Below are positions 12,453 through 21,304 of a DNA stretch of 64,000 nt, piece by piece. The stretch covers positions 22,869 to 86,868 of the forward strand of contig LNFI01000038.1 in the NCBI GenBank assembly GCA_001464615.1, given 5' to 3'. Numbering within the stretch: the first letter of the stretch is position 1; every line of letters begins with the position of its first letter. This DNA comes from Sphingomonadales bacterium Ga0077557 (GTDB lineage: Bacteria; Pseudomonadota; Alphaproteobacteria; Sphingomonadales; Sphingomonadaceae). The notes under the pieces were generated by a model that was given only the letters and a program-made list of their open reading frames with translations, was not told the DNA's origin and did not search any database. Position numbers and translations under genes: made by a program.

Positions 12453-13415
12453 TCAGCGCGGCCGCACCGGCAAGGCAAGCCTGACCTCGCGATTGGCAAA
12501 ATCGATATCGACCCGCCGGAACTCACGCAGCGCATCAATGCCGAGCAGCAACGCAGGCCGGCGGATCAAACCGAAACGGGCAAAGGGCGCGGCATCGGCA
12601 AAGGCGACCGGCAAATTTTGGAAAACCACCGTCCCAAGCCGAACCTCGCCGATCGACGCATAATCGGTCGACAGCGACGCGCCAGTGACACTGGTCAGGG
12701 CAAGCGGCTTAATGCCGCCCCGCGGGTTGACGATCCTGCGTCGCAACGCCTGATTGCCGACCGTTACCGCTGATCCGGTATCCAGCACCACCTGCACCCG
12801 CTGGCCGCGAAAAGAGGCATCGGTGACGACCAGCTGACCGAACAGGCTCTTGGCGCGGATCACAATTTCGTCCGGGTCGTTGCGCGCCGCCCGCGTGCTG
12901 CGCCCTGCCGCCCGAACGGTCATCACCTGTCGATCGAAATCGATCGACACCGCATGTCCTTTCAGCGAATCAAGCCCAAGCAGGCCCGGCGCGCCCAGAT
13001 CATTGCCCTTGAATATCGGCGCCTCAATCCGACCCGTAGCGATCGTGCTGACCTTTAGGCTGGGGATGATGGCGGTGGCGACAATGCTTGCGCCCGTCAT
13101 CGTCGTCACCCGCACACTGCGCCCGCGCGCCAGGCCGAGCAGCCGGACCAATTCGCCGGAAATCACGCTGCGCTCGGCACCGGTATCGATCGTGAAGGGA
13201 TAGGGGCCTGCGGCGCCGATCATCACCGGCACCGTCAACCGACCGGGAATATCGCTGCCCAGCTTGAGCACATCGGCTTCGGTGACGGGCAGTTGCTCAG
13301 AGGAAATCGGTGCCGACGCTGGTGCCGATGCCGGGGCAGACGCTTGCGGGGCACCCTGGACGGCGGCCAATCCCAGCGGCAATAGCGCCAACGCGACAAG
13401 GGCAGAGCCAAACAC
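12453..13415 (-). CDS. Exported retropepsin-like aspartyl protease, two domains
   Basis: A 320-residue protein with a signal peptide (~1-22) and an Ala/Pro/Ser linker. Two aspartic-protease motifs in one chain, IDTGAERSVI (~76) and LDTGSAVTV (~211), should pair to form one active site. The start is GTG 13415; no in-frame ATG exists between it and the upstream stop. It begins 39 nt after the Lhr helicase stop, so read-through from lhr is possible. Bacterial members are mostly uncharacterised. Confidence 0.8.
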   Translation of the reverse strand: MFGSALVALALLPLGLAAVQGAPQASAPASAPASAPISSEQLPVTEADVLKLGSDIPGRLTVPVMIGAAGPYPFTIDTGAERSVISGELVRLLGLARGRSVRVTTMTGASIVATAIIPSLKVSTIATGRIEAPIFKGNDLGAPGLLGLDSLKGHAVSIDFDRQVMTVRAAGRSTRAARNDPDEIVIRAKSLFGQLVVTDASFRGQRVQVVLDTGSAVTVGNQALRRRIVNPRGGIKPLALTSVTGASLSTDYASIGEVRLGTVVFQNLPVAFADAAPFARFGLIRRPALLLGIDALREFRRVDIDFANREVRLALPVRPR

Positions 13416-13454
13416 GGACTGACGGTAGGCCTCAGGCTTCGCTCCGGCAAGCGA

Positions 13455-15866
13455 TCAATCGAGTCGCATCGCCACGCTGGCGAGCGTTTCCGCCTCGATC
13501 AGGATCGCATCATCCGCCAGCCCCTGCGGCACGCTCTCGCGCCCGATCATCACCAGCACCGGCACGGCCAGCGGCGACACGCGATCGAGCGCCACATGCA
13601 GCATCGTCCCCGCCGCGCGATCGAGCAGGTCCGCCAACCGCCCGACATCGGTCATCTTCGCGCGCGCATCGGCCCAGGCGGCTTTCAGCAACAGATGATC
13701 GGGCTCGTAGCGCCTGAGCACGTCGTAGATCAGGTCGGTTGAAAAGGTCACTTGCTTGCCGGTCTTGCGCTTGCCCGGATGCTGGCGCTCGACCAGACCA
13801 CCAATTACCGCGACCTCACGAAAGGCGCGCTTGAGCAAATGCGATCCCTGCACCCAGTCGACGAATTCATCTTCCAATATGTCGGCGGAAAACAGCGCCG
13901 CCGGGTCGCTCACTGGATCGAGCGAATAACAGGCCAGCGCATAGTCATTGGCGACAAAGCCCAACGGTTTCAGCCCGTTCGTCTCCATCCGCCGGGTCAG
14001 CAGCATGCCGAGCGACTGGTGCGCGTTCCAGCCCTCAAAGCAATAGGCGACCATGTAATGCCGGCCCTCATGCGGGAAGGTCTCGACCAGCAACTGCCCC
14101 GGCTGCGGCATGATCGAGCGTTTCGACTGGATATCGAGCCAGTCGCGGACATCATCGGGGAAGCGGTGCCAGCCGCCCGGATCGGCGAGGAACCCGCGCA
14201 CCCGGTTCGCCAAATTGGTCGTCAACGGCATCCGCGCGCCGCCATAGCTCGGGATCCGCGCCGGGCGAGCGGTCGCGCGCACCACCAGATCCTCGGTATC
14301 GATCTTCTCGACCTCCAGGCTCATGCCGGAAAAGAAAAACGTATCGCCGACCGACAGGGTCGCGGCGAACCCTTCCTCCACCCGCCCCAATTGCCGCCCG
14401 TTGCGAAAGCGCACGCTCAGCATCGTCGCTTCAACGATGATCCCGGCATTCAACCGGTGCTGTGCGATGAATTTCGGGTGGCTGACCCGCCACATCCCAT
14501 CGGACTCGCGCACCAGCCGCTTGAACTTGTCATAGGCCTTCAGCGCATAGCCGCCGTCGCTGATGAACCCAAGCACATGGGAAAACTGTTCGGCTGTCAG
14601 CGCGGAGTAAGGCAGCGACGACCGCACCTCCGCCAGCATCGCCGCCTCGTCGAACGGGGCGGCACAGGCGCAGGCCATGAGATGCTGCGCCAGCACGTCG
14701 AGCCCGCCCATCCGGAACACATCCGCATCCAGCTCGCGGTCCGCCACCGCATCAAGCGCGGCGCGCGCCTCGAGATATTCGAAGCGATTGCCCGGCACCA
14801 CGATCGCCTCAGACGGTTCGTCGAGCCGGTGATTGGCGCGCCCAATCCGCTGCAACAGCCGAGACGCGCCCTTGGGCGCGCCCATCTGGATCACGCAATC
14901 AACATCGCCCCAGTCGATCCCCATGTCGAGGCTGGCGGTACAGACCAGACCGCGCAAGCGCCCGTCCGCCATCGCCGCCTCCACCTTGCGCCGCGCCTCC
15001 AGCGAGAGCGATCCGTGATGGATACCGATCGGCAGCTGCAGGTCGTTGACCTTCCACAAATCCTGGAAGATCAGTTCCGCCAGCGCGCGGGTGTTGCAGA
15101 AGACGAGCGTCGTCTTGTGCGTCTCGATCTCGGCAATCACTTGGGGCGCGGCATAACGCCCCGAATGCCCCGACCAGGGCACACGCCCCTGCGGCAACAG
15201 GATCGAGATTTGGGGGTCCGCCCCGGGCTCGCCCTGCACCGTCGTCACCAAATCGATATCGCCATCGGGCGCGAGCCAGCCGCGATAGCCATCGGGATCG
15301 GCCACCGTCGCCGACAGCGCCACCCGCCGCATCCCCGGCGCAATCGCCTGCAATCGCGACAGGGCGAGCGACAGCAAATCCCCGCGCTTCTGCGTGGCAA
15401 AGGCATGGACCTCGTCGATCACGATCGTCTTCAGATTGGCGAACATCAGGAACGAGTCGGGATAGCTGATCAACAGCGACAGCGATTCGGGCGTCGTCAA
15501 CAGGATCTGCGGCGGCTTGATCCGCTGCCGCAGCTTGCGGTCGCTGGGGGTGTCGCCGGTCCGCGTCTCGACCCGGATATCGAGGCCCATCTCCTCAATC
15601 GGCGTGATGAGGTTGCGCTGCACATCGACTGCCAGCGCCTTAAGCGGCGAGACGTACAGCGTGTGGAGCCCTTCCGTGGGGGCTTCGATCAGCTCGACCA
15701 GCGTCGGCAGAAACCCCGCCAGCGTCTTCCCCGCCCCCGTCGGTGCCACCAGCAAAGCGTGGCGACCGGCGCGCCCCGCCGCCAGCATATCGAGCTGATG
15801 CCGACGCGGCGACCAGCCCTTGGCGGCGAACCATGTGGTGAGGGGTGGGGGGAGAACGGTGGTCAC
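13455..15866 (-). CDS. lhr: Ligase-associated DNA damage response DEXH-box helicase (Lhr core)
   Basis: An 803-residue superfamily 2 helicase of the Lhr-core type. Walker A is APTGAGKTLAGF (~40-51), the DEVH box IDEVHAF (~150), motif III ALSATVADP (~189), motif VI QRIGRANH (~340), and the DUF4145/WH C-terminal part follows. It unwinds RNA-DNA or DNA duplexes during repair with PdeM, the MBL exonuclease and the ATP-dependent ligase. The start is GTG 15866. Its partner exonuclease is transcribed the opposite way 2.0 kb upstream, with an AT-richer operon in between. Confidence 0.93.
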   Translation of the reverse strand: MTTVLPPPLTTWFAAKGWSPRRHQLDMLAAGRAGRHALLVAPTGAGKTLAGFLPTLVELIEAPTEGLHTLYVSPLKALAVDVQRNLITPIEEMGLDIRVETRTGDTPSDRKLRQRIKPPQILLTTPESLSLLISYPDSFLMFANLKTIVIDEVHAFATQKRGDLLSLALSRLQAIAPGMRRVALSATVADPDGYRGWLAPDGDIDLVTTVQGEPGADPQISILLPQGRVPWSGHSGRYAAPQVIAEIETHKTTLVFCNTRALAELIFQDLWKVNDLQLPIGIHHGSLSLEARRKVEAAMADGRLRGLVCTASLDMGIDWGDVDCVIQMGAPKGASRLLQRIGRANHRLDEPSEAIVVPGNRFEYLEARAALDAVADRELDADVFRMGGLDVLAQHLMACACAAPFDEAAMLAEVRSSLPYSALTAEQFSHVLGFISDGGYALKAYDKFKRLVRESDGMWRVSHPKFIAQHRLNAGIIVEATMLSVRFRNGRQLGRVEEGFAATLSVGDTFFFSGMSLEVEKIDTEDLVVRATARPARIPSYGGARMPLTTNLANRVRGFLADPGGWHRFPDDVRDWLDIQSKRSIMPQPGQLLVETFPHEGRHYMVAYCFEGWNAHQSLGMLLTRRMETNGLKPLGFVANDYALACYSLDPVSDPAALFSADILEDEFVDWVQGSHLLKRAFREVAVIGGLVERQHPGKRKTGKQVTFSTDLIYDVLRRYEPDHLLLKAAWADARAKMTDVGRLADLLDRAAGTMLHVALDRVSPLAVPVLVMIGRESVPQGLADDAILIEAETLASVAMRLD

Positions 15867-15955
15867 GCGCCCGATATGGGGGCAGGGCAGGGGTGGTGGC
15901 TAGGGGGTGTGAACCGACACGAGGACGTCTAGCCAACCCAAGAATTTTGGCTGCA

Positions 15956-16489
15956 CTAAGCGGACTTAGAATCAGTGCCGTTGCGGCTTATCTTCTTTGG
16001 TTGATCATCATAAGGTTCAAACGACGAAATTATTTGAATTATCTCGCCGCCGAATGCCTCAACTATCTCTCGTGCGCGAGAAAATCGATCTGGTGGATTT
16101 TCTTCGCTTTCTACTCGCAATTTCCATTGCAATTCATGTCGATACAAGCAGCTTCTCATGCCACGAGCTATATCACTATGTTGTCGAGTAAGACGTCCAT
16201 ATCCTCGATATGAGTCTATATTCGCGACGACGCCGATCGATATCGCCAAAATGGCCGGAATGAGCTCCCAATGAAACCACGAAGCATTTGAGAAAAGGGG
16301 GAAAATTAGGTTAGCAATTGCTAATACGCCCGTCCCGACAATGAGCAATAGCTTCCAAACCATCTCTTTTCGTGAATATACGGTTTCTTCCTTATTTGCT
16401 CTCTCTATAAATCCCCTAGCACGCGCCTTCAATCGATCAAACTCTGCAGCAATTATCAAAAAAGGACTCGGATCTTCAGCATTTTGCAT
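15956..16489 (-). CDS. Two-TM protein resembling SLATT/DUF4231 effectors
   Basis: 177 residues: an N-terminal amphipathic helix (~12-40), two membrane segments (LLLIVGTGVLAIANLIFPLF ~47-66 and LIPAILAISIGVVANI ~76-91), then a long charged region containing YRGYGRLTRQHSDIARGM and a second helix near 140-160. This order (helix, 2TM, conserved helical tail) is that of SLATT/DUF4231 proteins, which act as membrane effectors in conflict systems. The match is by architecture only. ATG 16489 has GGGGTG upstream. Last gene of a four-gene AT-rich operon. Confidence 0.55.
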   Translation of the reverse strand: MQNAEDPSPFLIIAAEFDRLKARARGFIERANKEETVYSRKEMVWKLLLIVGTGVLAIANLIFPLFSNASWFHWELIPAILAISIGVVANIDSYRGYGRLTRQHSDIARGMRSCLYRHELQWKLRVESEENPPDRFSRAREIVEAFGGEIIQIISSFEPYDDQPKKISRNGTDSKSA

Positions 16490-16526
16490 AATTGCACCCC
16501 GTAAAGCCCCCTAATGGAGCTACCGG

Positions 16527-16982
16527 CTAGTAGCTAGATGCTTTTTCGACGCACTGACATTCACCTTCGAACATCTTGCACTCGCAACCCTCTGGACACT
16601 TTCCGACGCAGAAATCCGATGTGTTTCTTGACGGAGTGAATGCCTGCTTCTTTGGGTGCAAGCCATATCCGTTCTTTTCATCGGGACGCATGGGACGAAG
16701 TCGATAAAGCCTAAACCTTCCGCACGGCCTGTCGCCAGACTCAATTGACGACCAATAATCATCGCTGGCCAATTCGGGCTTTATTGGCCGAACGCTTGAT
16801 CGGAAAATTCTCGCTACCGCCGCTCCCTCGCCGGGTTCATAGCATGTCCAAGAACCTCTGTCCGACGCAGACTCTTTCAAGAGAAGAATGGGAGGGACTG
16901 ACGGAGAATAATCGGGGGACCGAGGGTCAACCGCATTCTTAAGCAACTGAGCGGCTTCTTCCTTGCCAATGAATCGTGGCAT
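16527..16982 (-). CDS. Hypothetical protein with cysteine-rich tail
   Basis: 151 residues, not recognised. The body is polar with no signal peptide or membrane segment. The end carries a dense cysteine cluster (spacing C-x3-C-x3-C-x-C-x6-C-x-C, residues ~124-145), as in metal-binding or small disulfide-knot tails. ATG 16982 has a very strong GGAGG at the right distance, so this is an expressed gene. It is third in the operon, 9 nt after the ankyrin gene and 37 nt before the two-TM gene. Confidence 0.65.
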   Translation of the reverse strand: MPRFIGKEEAAQLLKNAVDPRSPDYSPSVPPILLLKESASDRGSWTCYEPGEGAAVARIFRSSVRPIKPELASDDYWSSIESGDRPCGRFRLYRLRPMRPDEKNGYGLHPKKQAFTPSRNTSDFCVGKCPEGCECKMFEGECQCVEKASSY

Positions 16983-16991
16983 TAATCCTCC

Positions 16992-17276
16992 CTATGCGAA
17001 TGACTTAGCACCTTCAATCAGCCTAGCTATTTGCATCTTTCCTTCGAAAGCCGCCAACATAGAAGCTGACCACCCCTTATTGTCCATATGATAAGAGTTC
17101 GCTCCGGCTTCAAGCATCATTTTTACAGCTCGGATATCGCCTGTCGCGACTCCATAGAAAAGAGGAGTCCACCCCCCTTCGCCTTGCGCTTCCAATGCCC
17201 CCTTGCGAATTGCATTGGCCAAATTGTTTAGATCGCCTGACTCCAGCGCATCGATCATTTCGTCAATCGCGTTCAC
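16992..17276 (-). CDS. Small ankyrin-repeat protein
   Basis: 94 residues covering two to three ankyrin repeats: GGWTPLFYGVATGDIRAVKM followed by LLEAGAN-type turns (MLEAGANSYHMDNKGWSA). Ankyrin repeats bind other proteins; small ones are frequent as immunity or adaptor proteins next to toxins, which is inference here. Start GTG 17276 with GGGAG eight bases upstream. Second gene of the AT-rich operon. Confidence 0.8.
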   Translation of the reverse strand: MNAIDEMIDALESGDLNNLANAIRKGALEAQGEGGWTPLFYGVATGDIRAVKMMLEAGANSYHMDNKGWSASMLAAFEGKMQIARLIEGAKSFA

Positions 17277-17315
17277 TAGACTAACTCCCAGCTAGCTCAA
17301 TGCGCCGATAAACCT

Positions 17316-17564
17316 CTAATCCGACGTCGATTCAAAATTCTCAAGTAGCATATCGGATACAGAAAGGTCCTCAAGCAGTTTGAGCGGGTTATCGCCATAA
17401 ATTTCGACGAATTTTCTGATAGCCAAGGCTGCTAATGCTCCCTGACCCAAGGGAAGCTTTTCATTAATCTTGGCTTTAACTCGAAGGAAATTCTCCTTCT
17501 GCGCCGATGTGACGACTGCGACGATCGTGATACGGGCGCTCGAAGGGTTATCACTGTTATTCAC
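17316..17564 (-). CDS. Small protein, possible ribbon-helix-helix regulator
   Basis: 82 residues, no family assigned. A strand-like ARITIVAVVT is followed by helix QKENFLRVKAKIN, a turn with LPLGQGALA and helix AIRKFVEIYGDN; this strand-helix-turn-helix order would fit a ribbon-helix-helix DNA binder. The start is GTG 17562-17564, the only start after the upstream in-frame stop; the ribosome-binding site is weak. It is the first gene of the operon and faces repeated motifs at 17581-17622, which would suit an autoregulator. Confidence 0.5.
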   Translation of the reverse strand: MNNSDNPSSARITIVAVVTSAQKENFLRVKAKINEKLPLGQGALAALAIRKFVEIYGDNPLKLLEDLSVSDMLLENFESTSD

Positions 17565-17580
17565 ATTGATATGCTATCAT

Positions 17581-17622
17581 GAATCAGTTTGAATCGAAAG
17601 AGAGAGATTCCGTTTGAATCAG
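17581..17622. promoter_or_regulatory. Repeat-rich upstream region of the four-gene operon
   Basis: TTTGAATC occurs at 17588-17595 and 17613-17620, and GAATCAG at 17581-17587 and 17616-17622, spaced by 25 and 35 bases. GAATC (17591-17595) is also inverted as GATTC at 17606-17610. The cluster lies 17-58 bases upstream of the first operon gene, where an operator would be expected. The remaining 17623-17883 shows no gene; it contains a run of nine C (17816-17824) and a doubled ATCACTTTC. Confidence 0.4.
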
Positions 17623-17883
17623 AATGTTTGATGTGGCGCCCAATTCGGCGTCTCAGTGGAGACCACTTTCACGAAGACACGGTCTAACGTGCTGTCGGCG
17701 CTGAACTTTCAATACCGCTCGTGGGGGACAGGATGCGGCGGCGCAGGCGCGGTCGATGGCAACCTGCAACTTCCGCAACTTCACCCCTGCGACTTTCTCC
17801 CTGAGACTCCCCCCGCCCCCCCCCAAGGAACGTCATCACTTTCATCACTTTCCACCCGCCCCGGCCCACCCCATATTCCAGCA

Positions 17884-18882
17884 ATGACCAAGCTCGGCGA
17901 CTGGATCGACCCGCACCCGCACGGAATCTATATCCCCGCCGCTGACGCGTGGATCGATCCGGCGCGCCCCGCCCCCCGCGCGCTTGTCACCCACGGCCAT
18001 GCCGATCATGCGCGCGGCGGGCATGGCGCGGTGTGGGCGACGCGGGAGACGCTGGCGATCATGGACGCGCGCTATGGGCCGCAAGCGGCACACCCGGTCG
18101 ATTATGGCGCGCCGCTGACAATGGGCGATGTCACGGTGCGCTTCGTGCCGGCCGGCCATGTATTGGGCTCGGCGCAAATCGTGCTCGAGCATCGCGGTGA
18201 GACCGTAATCGTCTCGGGCGATTTCAAGCGTCGCCCTGACCCCACCTGCGCGCCGTTCGAGCCCGTTAAATGCGATGTCTTCATTACCGAGGCGACCTTT
18301 GGCCTGCCGGTCTTTCGCCACCCCGATACGGGGCACGAAATCGACAAGCTGCTGGCGGCGCTGCACGCCAACCCGAATCGCTGCGTGCTGGTCGGCGCCT
18401 ATGCGCTCGGCAAGGCGCAGCGGGTGATCCGCGAGCTGCGCGATCGAGGCCATGATGCGCCCATTTACATTCACGGCGCGATGCAGCGGCTGTGCGACCT
18501 GTATGTCGCGCATGGCGTCGACCTGGGCACGCTGCGCCCCGCGACCGACGCCACCAAGGCCGAGATGATGGGCCACATCATCATCGCGCCGCCATCGGCG
18601 CTACAGGATCGCTGGTCGCGCCGCTTGCCCGATCCGATCACGGCGATGGCGAGCGGCTGGATGCGGGTGCGCCAGCGCGCGGTGCAGCGCGGGGTTGAGC
18701 TGCCGCTCATCCTGTCTGATCACGCAGACTGGGACGAGCTGACTGCAACGCTGACCGAAATCGCGCCGAAGGAGGTCTGGGTGACGCATGGCCGCGAGGA
18801 GGCTTTGGTCCACTGGTGCGAGACGCATCAGATCAAGGCCCGCGCGCTGGCGCTCAGCGGGTATGAGGATGAAGACGATTAA
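17884..18882 (+). CDS. Ligase-associated DNA damage response exonuclease (MBL fold)
   Basis: A 332-residue metallo-beta-lactamase/beta-CASP-like nuclease. THGHADHARGG (~38) is the metal motif, GHVLGSAQI (~97) and SGDFKRRPDP (~116) follow, and ITEATFGLP marks the nuclease branch. It digests DNA ends in the same repair set as PdeM, Lhr and the ATP-dependent ligase. ATG 17884 was chosen because family similarity begins at MTKLGDWI; the 76 codons before it are open but proline-rich and meaningless. It overlaps the convergent STAS-like gene by 4 nt. Confidence 0.9.
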   Translation: MTKLGDWIDPHPHGIYIPAADAWIDPARPAPRALVTHGHADHARGGHGAVWATRETLAIMDARYGPQAAHPVDYGAPLTMGDVTVRFVPAGHVLGSAQIVLEHRGETVIVSGDFKRRPDPTCAPFEPVKCDVFITEATFGLPVFRHPDTGHEIDKLLAALHANPNRCVLVGAYALGKAQRVIRELRDRGHDAPIYIHGAMQRLCDLYVAHGVDLGTLRPATDATKAEMMGHIIIAPPSALQDRWSRRLPDPITAMASGWMRVRQRAVQRGVELPLILSDHADWDELTATLTEIAPKEVWVTHGREEALVHWCETHQIKARALALSGYEDEDD

Positions 18883-19289
18883 CGCGCGGCGACGCTGATC
18901 GGTGCTGGTTGAGTGTCTTCGTCATTGCCGAACAACCAGGCCTCGGCCTCCTCGGCATTCCGGAAATAGGCAACATCGCGCGATGCCGCCGCCCGTTGCA
19001 GCTGCATCCGGGCCAGCGTCGAGGCATGAACAAAGGCCAATTTGCGCGACCGATGCGTCGGATCGGCGAGCAACCGCTGGAAGGACAGCACCATGTCTTG
19101 TGATTGGATGCTCATGTCGCTGACATCGGTTAGCGTCATATGGTCATGCGGCCCACATTGCAGACGAGCATGCGCTGCGTTGCGGGCTTTGATGAATTGT
19201 TCAATCGTCTCCGGCCCAAAAAACCCGCCCATGCGGATCAGCACCAGATGGCGAGGGACATCGACATCGATCGTGAAATACGGCTCCAT
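18879..19289 (-). CDS. STAS/SpoIIAA-like domain protein
   Basis: 136 residues with no signal peptide. The pattern of an N-terminal strand (LVLIRMGGFF), central TLTDVSDMSIQSQDMV and helices after it suits a STAS/SEC14-like small domain common in sphingomonads. The role is unknown. ATG 19289. Its stop overlaps that of the exonuclease gene tail to tail. Confidence 0.55.
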   Translation of the reverse strand: MEPYFTIDVDVPRHLVLIRMGGFFGPETIEQFIKARNAAHARLQCGPHDHMTLTDVSDMSIQSQDMVLSFQRLLADPTHRSRKLAFVHASTLARMQLQRAAASRDVAYFRNAEEAEAWLFGNDEDTQPAPISVAAR

Positions 19290-19393
19290 GGCAGGCGTTA
19301 TGCCGCGAAATTATTGTCGATCGGTAAAAAGAGCACCGATTTTGCCAAGTATCGCACCAATACCGAGTCCCCGCCCCGTAAAGCTGCGCCCTG

Positions 19394-19690
19394 TCATCGC
19401 TCGATCGGCGACGCCGTGTAGAGGTCAAGCGTGCCGGGGCGTGCGGCATAGGCTTTGATCGCGTCCATGAATTCGGCCGATCCGGGTTGCCGGAAATGCA
19501 GTTGCAGCGCGGCCATGTCGCGCCAGCGTTCAAAAAAGACGAGGGTGAGCGGGTCCTCCGCATCAATCTGGACCGCATGGCTGATGCAGCCATCCTCGGC
19601 GCGTGAGCGCTGGACATGATCCAGGCTGGCCTGAAGTAACGCCTCGAAACTGTCGGGCCGTGCGGTCGCGGTGCCGGTTACGATAATCAT
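19394..19690 (-). CDS. Antibiotic biosynthesis monooxygenase (ABM) domain protein
   Basis: 98 residues of one dimeric ferredoxin-like ABM domain: MIIVTGTATARPDSFEALL, CISHAVQIDAEDPLTLVFFERW and HFRQPG. Related proteins (YgiN and others) are quinol oxidases or unknown. Its ATG overlaps the rpoN stop (ATGA), so it is translated after rpoN. Confidence 0.85.
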   Translation of the reverse strand: MIIVTGTATARPDSFEALLQASLDHVQRSRAEDGCISHAVQIDAEDPLTLVFFERWRDMAALQLHFRQPGSAEFMDAIKAYAARPGTLDLYTASPIER

Positions 19691-21186
19691 GATGCCCCCT
19701 CCAATGCCTTGGCCCGCCTGCGCTGCACGCTGCTGCCGATGCCGAGCGCCTCGCGATATTTGGCCACCGTCCGCCGGGCAATGTCGAAGCCTTTCGCCTT
19801 GAGCAGATCGACCAGCGTATCATCGGACAGGATCTTGGTGCCCTCAGCAGCGATCAGGGCTTTAATCGCGCTCTTGACCGCTTCCGCCGACACCGCATCG
19901 CCGCCATCGGCGGACTGGATGGCCGAGGTGAAGAAATATTTGAGTTCATAAAGCCCGCGATCGCAGCTGAGATATTTGTTGCTGGTCACGCGGCTGACGG
20001 TCGATTCGTGCATCTCGATCGCGTCGGCAACTTGCCTGAGGGTCATCGGGCGCAAATGCGCGACGCCGTTGATGAAGAACGCCTCTTGCTGCTTCACAAT
20101 CTCGGTCGCGACCTTGATGATCGTGCGCTGCCGCTGATCGAGCGCCTTGACCAGCCAATTGGCGCTGGCGAGCATATCGGACAGCCAGACCTTGCTGGTC
20201 TTGTCCTGCGCACCGGTGGCCAGTTCAGTGTAATAACTGCGGTTGACCAGCAGCCGTGGCAAGGTAGCGGCGTTGATCTCGATCGCCCAACCGGTCTTGC
20301 GGCGCGCGATGAACAGATCGGGCACCACAGCCTGCGCCGCCTCCCCGCCATAGCGGCAGCCGGGCTTGGGATCATAATCGCGCAATTCGCGGATCATGTC
20401 GGCCATGTCCTCGTCATCGACGCCGCACAGCCGCTTTAGTCGGCCAAGTTCGCCGCGCGCGAGCAGATCGAGATTGTCAATCAGCCGCGCCATCGCCGGA
20501 TCATAACGGTCCGCTTCGCGGGCCTGGAGCGCCAGGCATTCCGCCAGGCTCCGCGCGCCGACGCCGGTGGGGTCAAAGGTCTGGATCGTCGCCAGCACGG
20601 CTTCTACCCGGGCGAGCGGCACGCCCAGCCGATTGGCGATGTCGAGCAGCGGCACGGTGAGATAGCCGCATTCGTCGATCTGATCGATCAGATGCGCGGC
20701 AATAAAGGCATCCGCGCCGCTCATTACCGGGCCCGCCTGGGCAAGCAGATGATCGGCCAAGCTGATATCGACCGCGGCGAAACTGTCAAAATCGGGCCCG
20801 TCTTCGCTCGACGAGCCTGCACCGCTGGCCGCATTCATGCCAAGCGAACCGTCCATGCCAGCACCGTCGGCCACGCTGTCATGGTGAAATGTCTCGGTAG
20901 AGAAATCGACATCAAGCGCGGCTTCACCGGCATGGTCGCCGCCCATGATCAGCTCATCCGCGCTGGCTGGCTCGCTGGGTAGGTCGGCGGACACCTCGCG
21001 CTCCTGGGTCGGCCCGTCATCATCAGGTGGCCCGGCCTCAAGCAGCGGGTTGCGCTCAATCTCTTCGGCAATAAAGCCTTCGACTTCCAGATTGGAGAGC
21101 GCGAGCAGGCGGATCGCCTGTTGCAGCTGGGGCGTCATCACCAGCGATTGCGACTGGCGCAGATCGAGGCGTGGGCCGAGTGCCAT
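19687..21186 (-). CDS. rpoN: RNA polymerase sigma-54 factor
   Basis: 499 residues with all three RpoN regions. Region I is LRQSQSLVMTPQLQQAIRLL at ~8-27; an acidic stretch fills ~65-150; the HTH is MHESTVSRVTSNKYL; and the C-terminal RpoN box ARRTVAKYRE sits at ~471. It directs polymerase to -24/-12 promoters that need AAA+ activators. A matching promoter is present before glnK at 58.76 kb. It lies downstream of lptB, the usual alphaproteobacterial order. Confidence 0.97.
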   Translation of the reverse strand: MALGPRLDLRQSQSLVMTPQLQQAIRLLALSNLEVEGFIAEEIERNPLLEAGPPDDDGPTQEREVSADLPSEPASADELIMGGDHAGEAALDVDFSTETFHHDSVADGAGMDGSLGMNAASGAGSSSEDGPDFDSFAAVDISLADHLLAQAGPVMSGADAFIAAHLIDQIDECGYLTVPLLDIANRLGVPLARVEAVLATIQTFDPTGVGARSLAECLALQAREADRYDPAMARLIDNLDLLARGELGRLKRLCGVDDEDMADMIRELRDYDPKPGCRYGGEAAQAVVPDLFIARRKTGWAIEINAATLPRLLVNRSYYTELATGAQDKTSKVWLSDMLASANWLVKALDQRQRTIIKVATEIVKQQEAFFINGVAHLRPMTLRQVADAIEMHESTVSRVTSNKYLSCDRGLYELKYFFTSAIQSADGGDAVSAEAVKSAIKALIAAEGTKILSDDTLVDLLKAKGFDIARRTVAKYREALGIGSSVQRRRAKALEGAS

Positions 21187-21304
21187 CAGGGTGTCCGCAG
21201 CACCGCAGCACCTGCCAGGGCCTTACCCATTGCCACGCACTTTTGCCGCATGCGATCACCGCTGTTGCCTGGAAAGCGACAAGGGCAAGGGCATAGCGGC
21301 ATGG

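Noticed and set aside
13752..15932. 726-residue plus-strand open frame
   Set aside because: Antisense to the Lhr helicase, rich in Arg, His and Gln with no motif.
17656..17883. N-terminal extension of the MBL exonuclease
   Set aside because: The 76 extra codons are open but proline-rich and unrelated to the family; the start at 17884 fits the domain.
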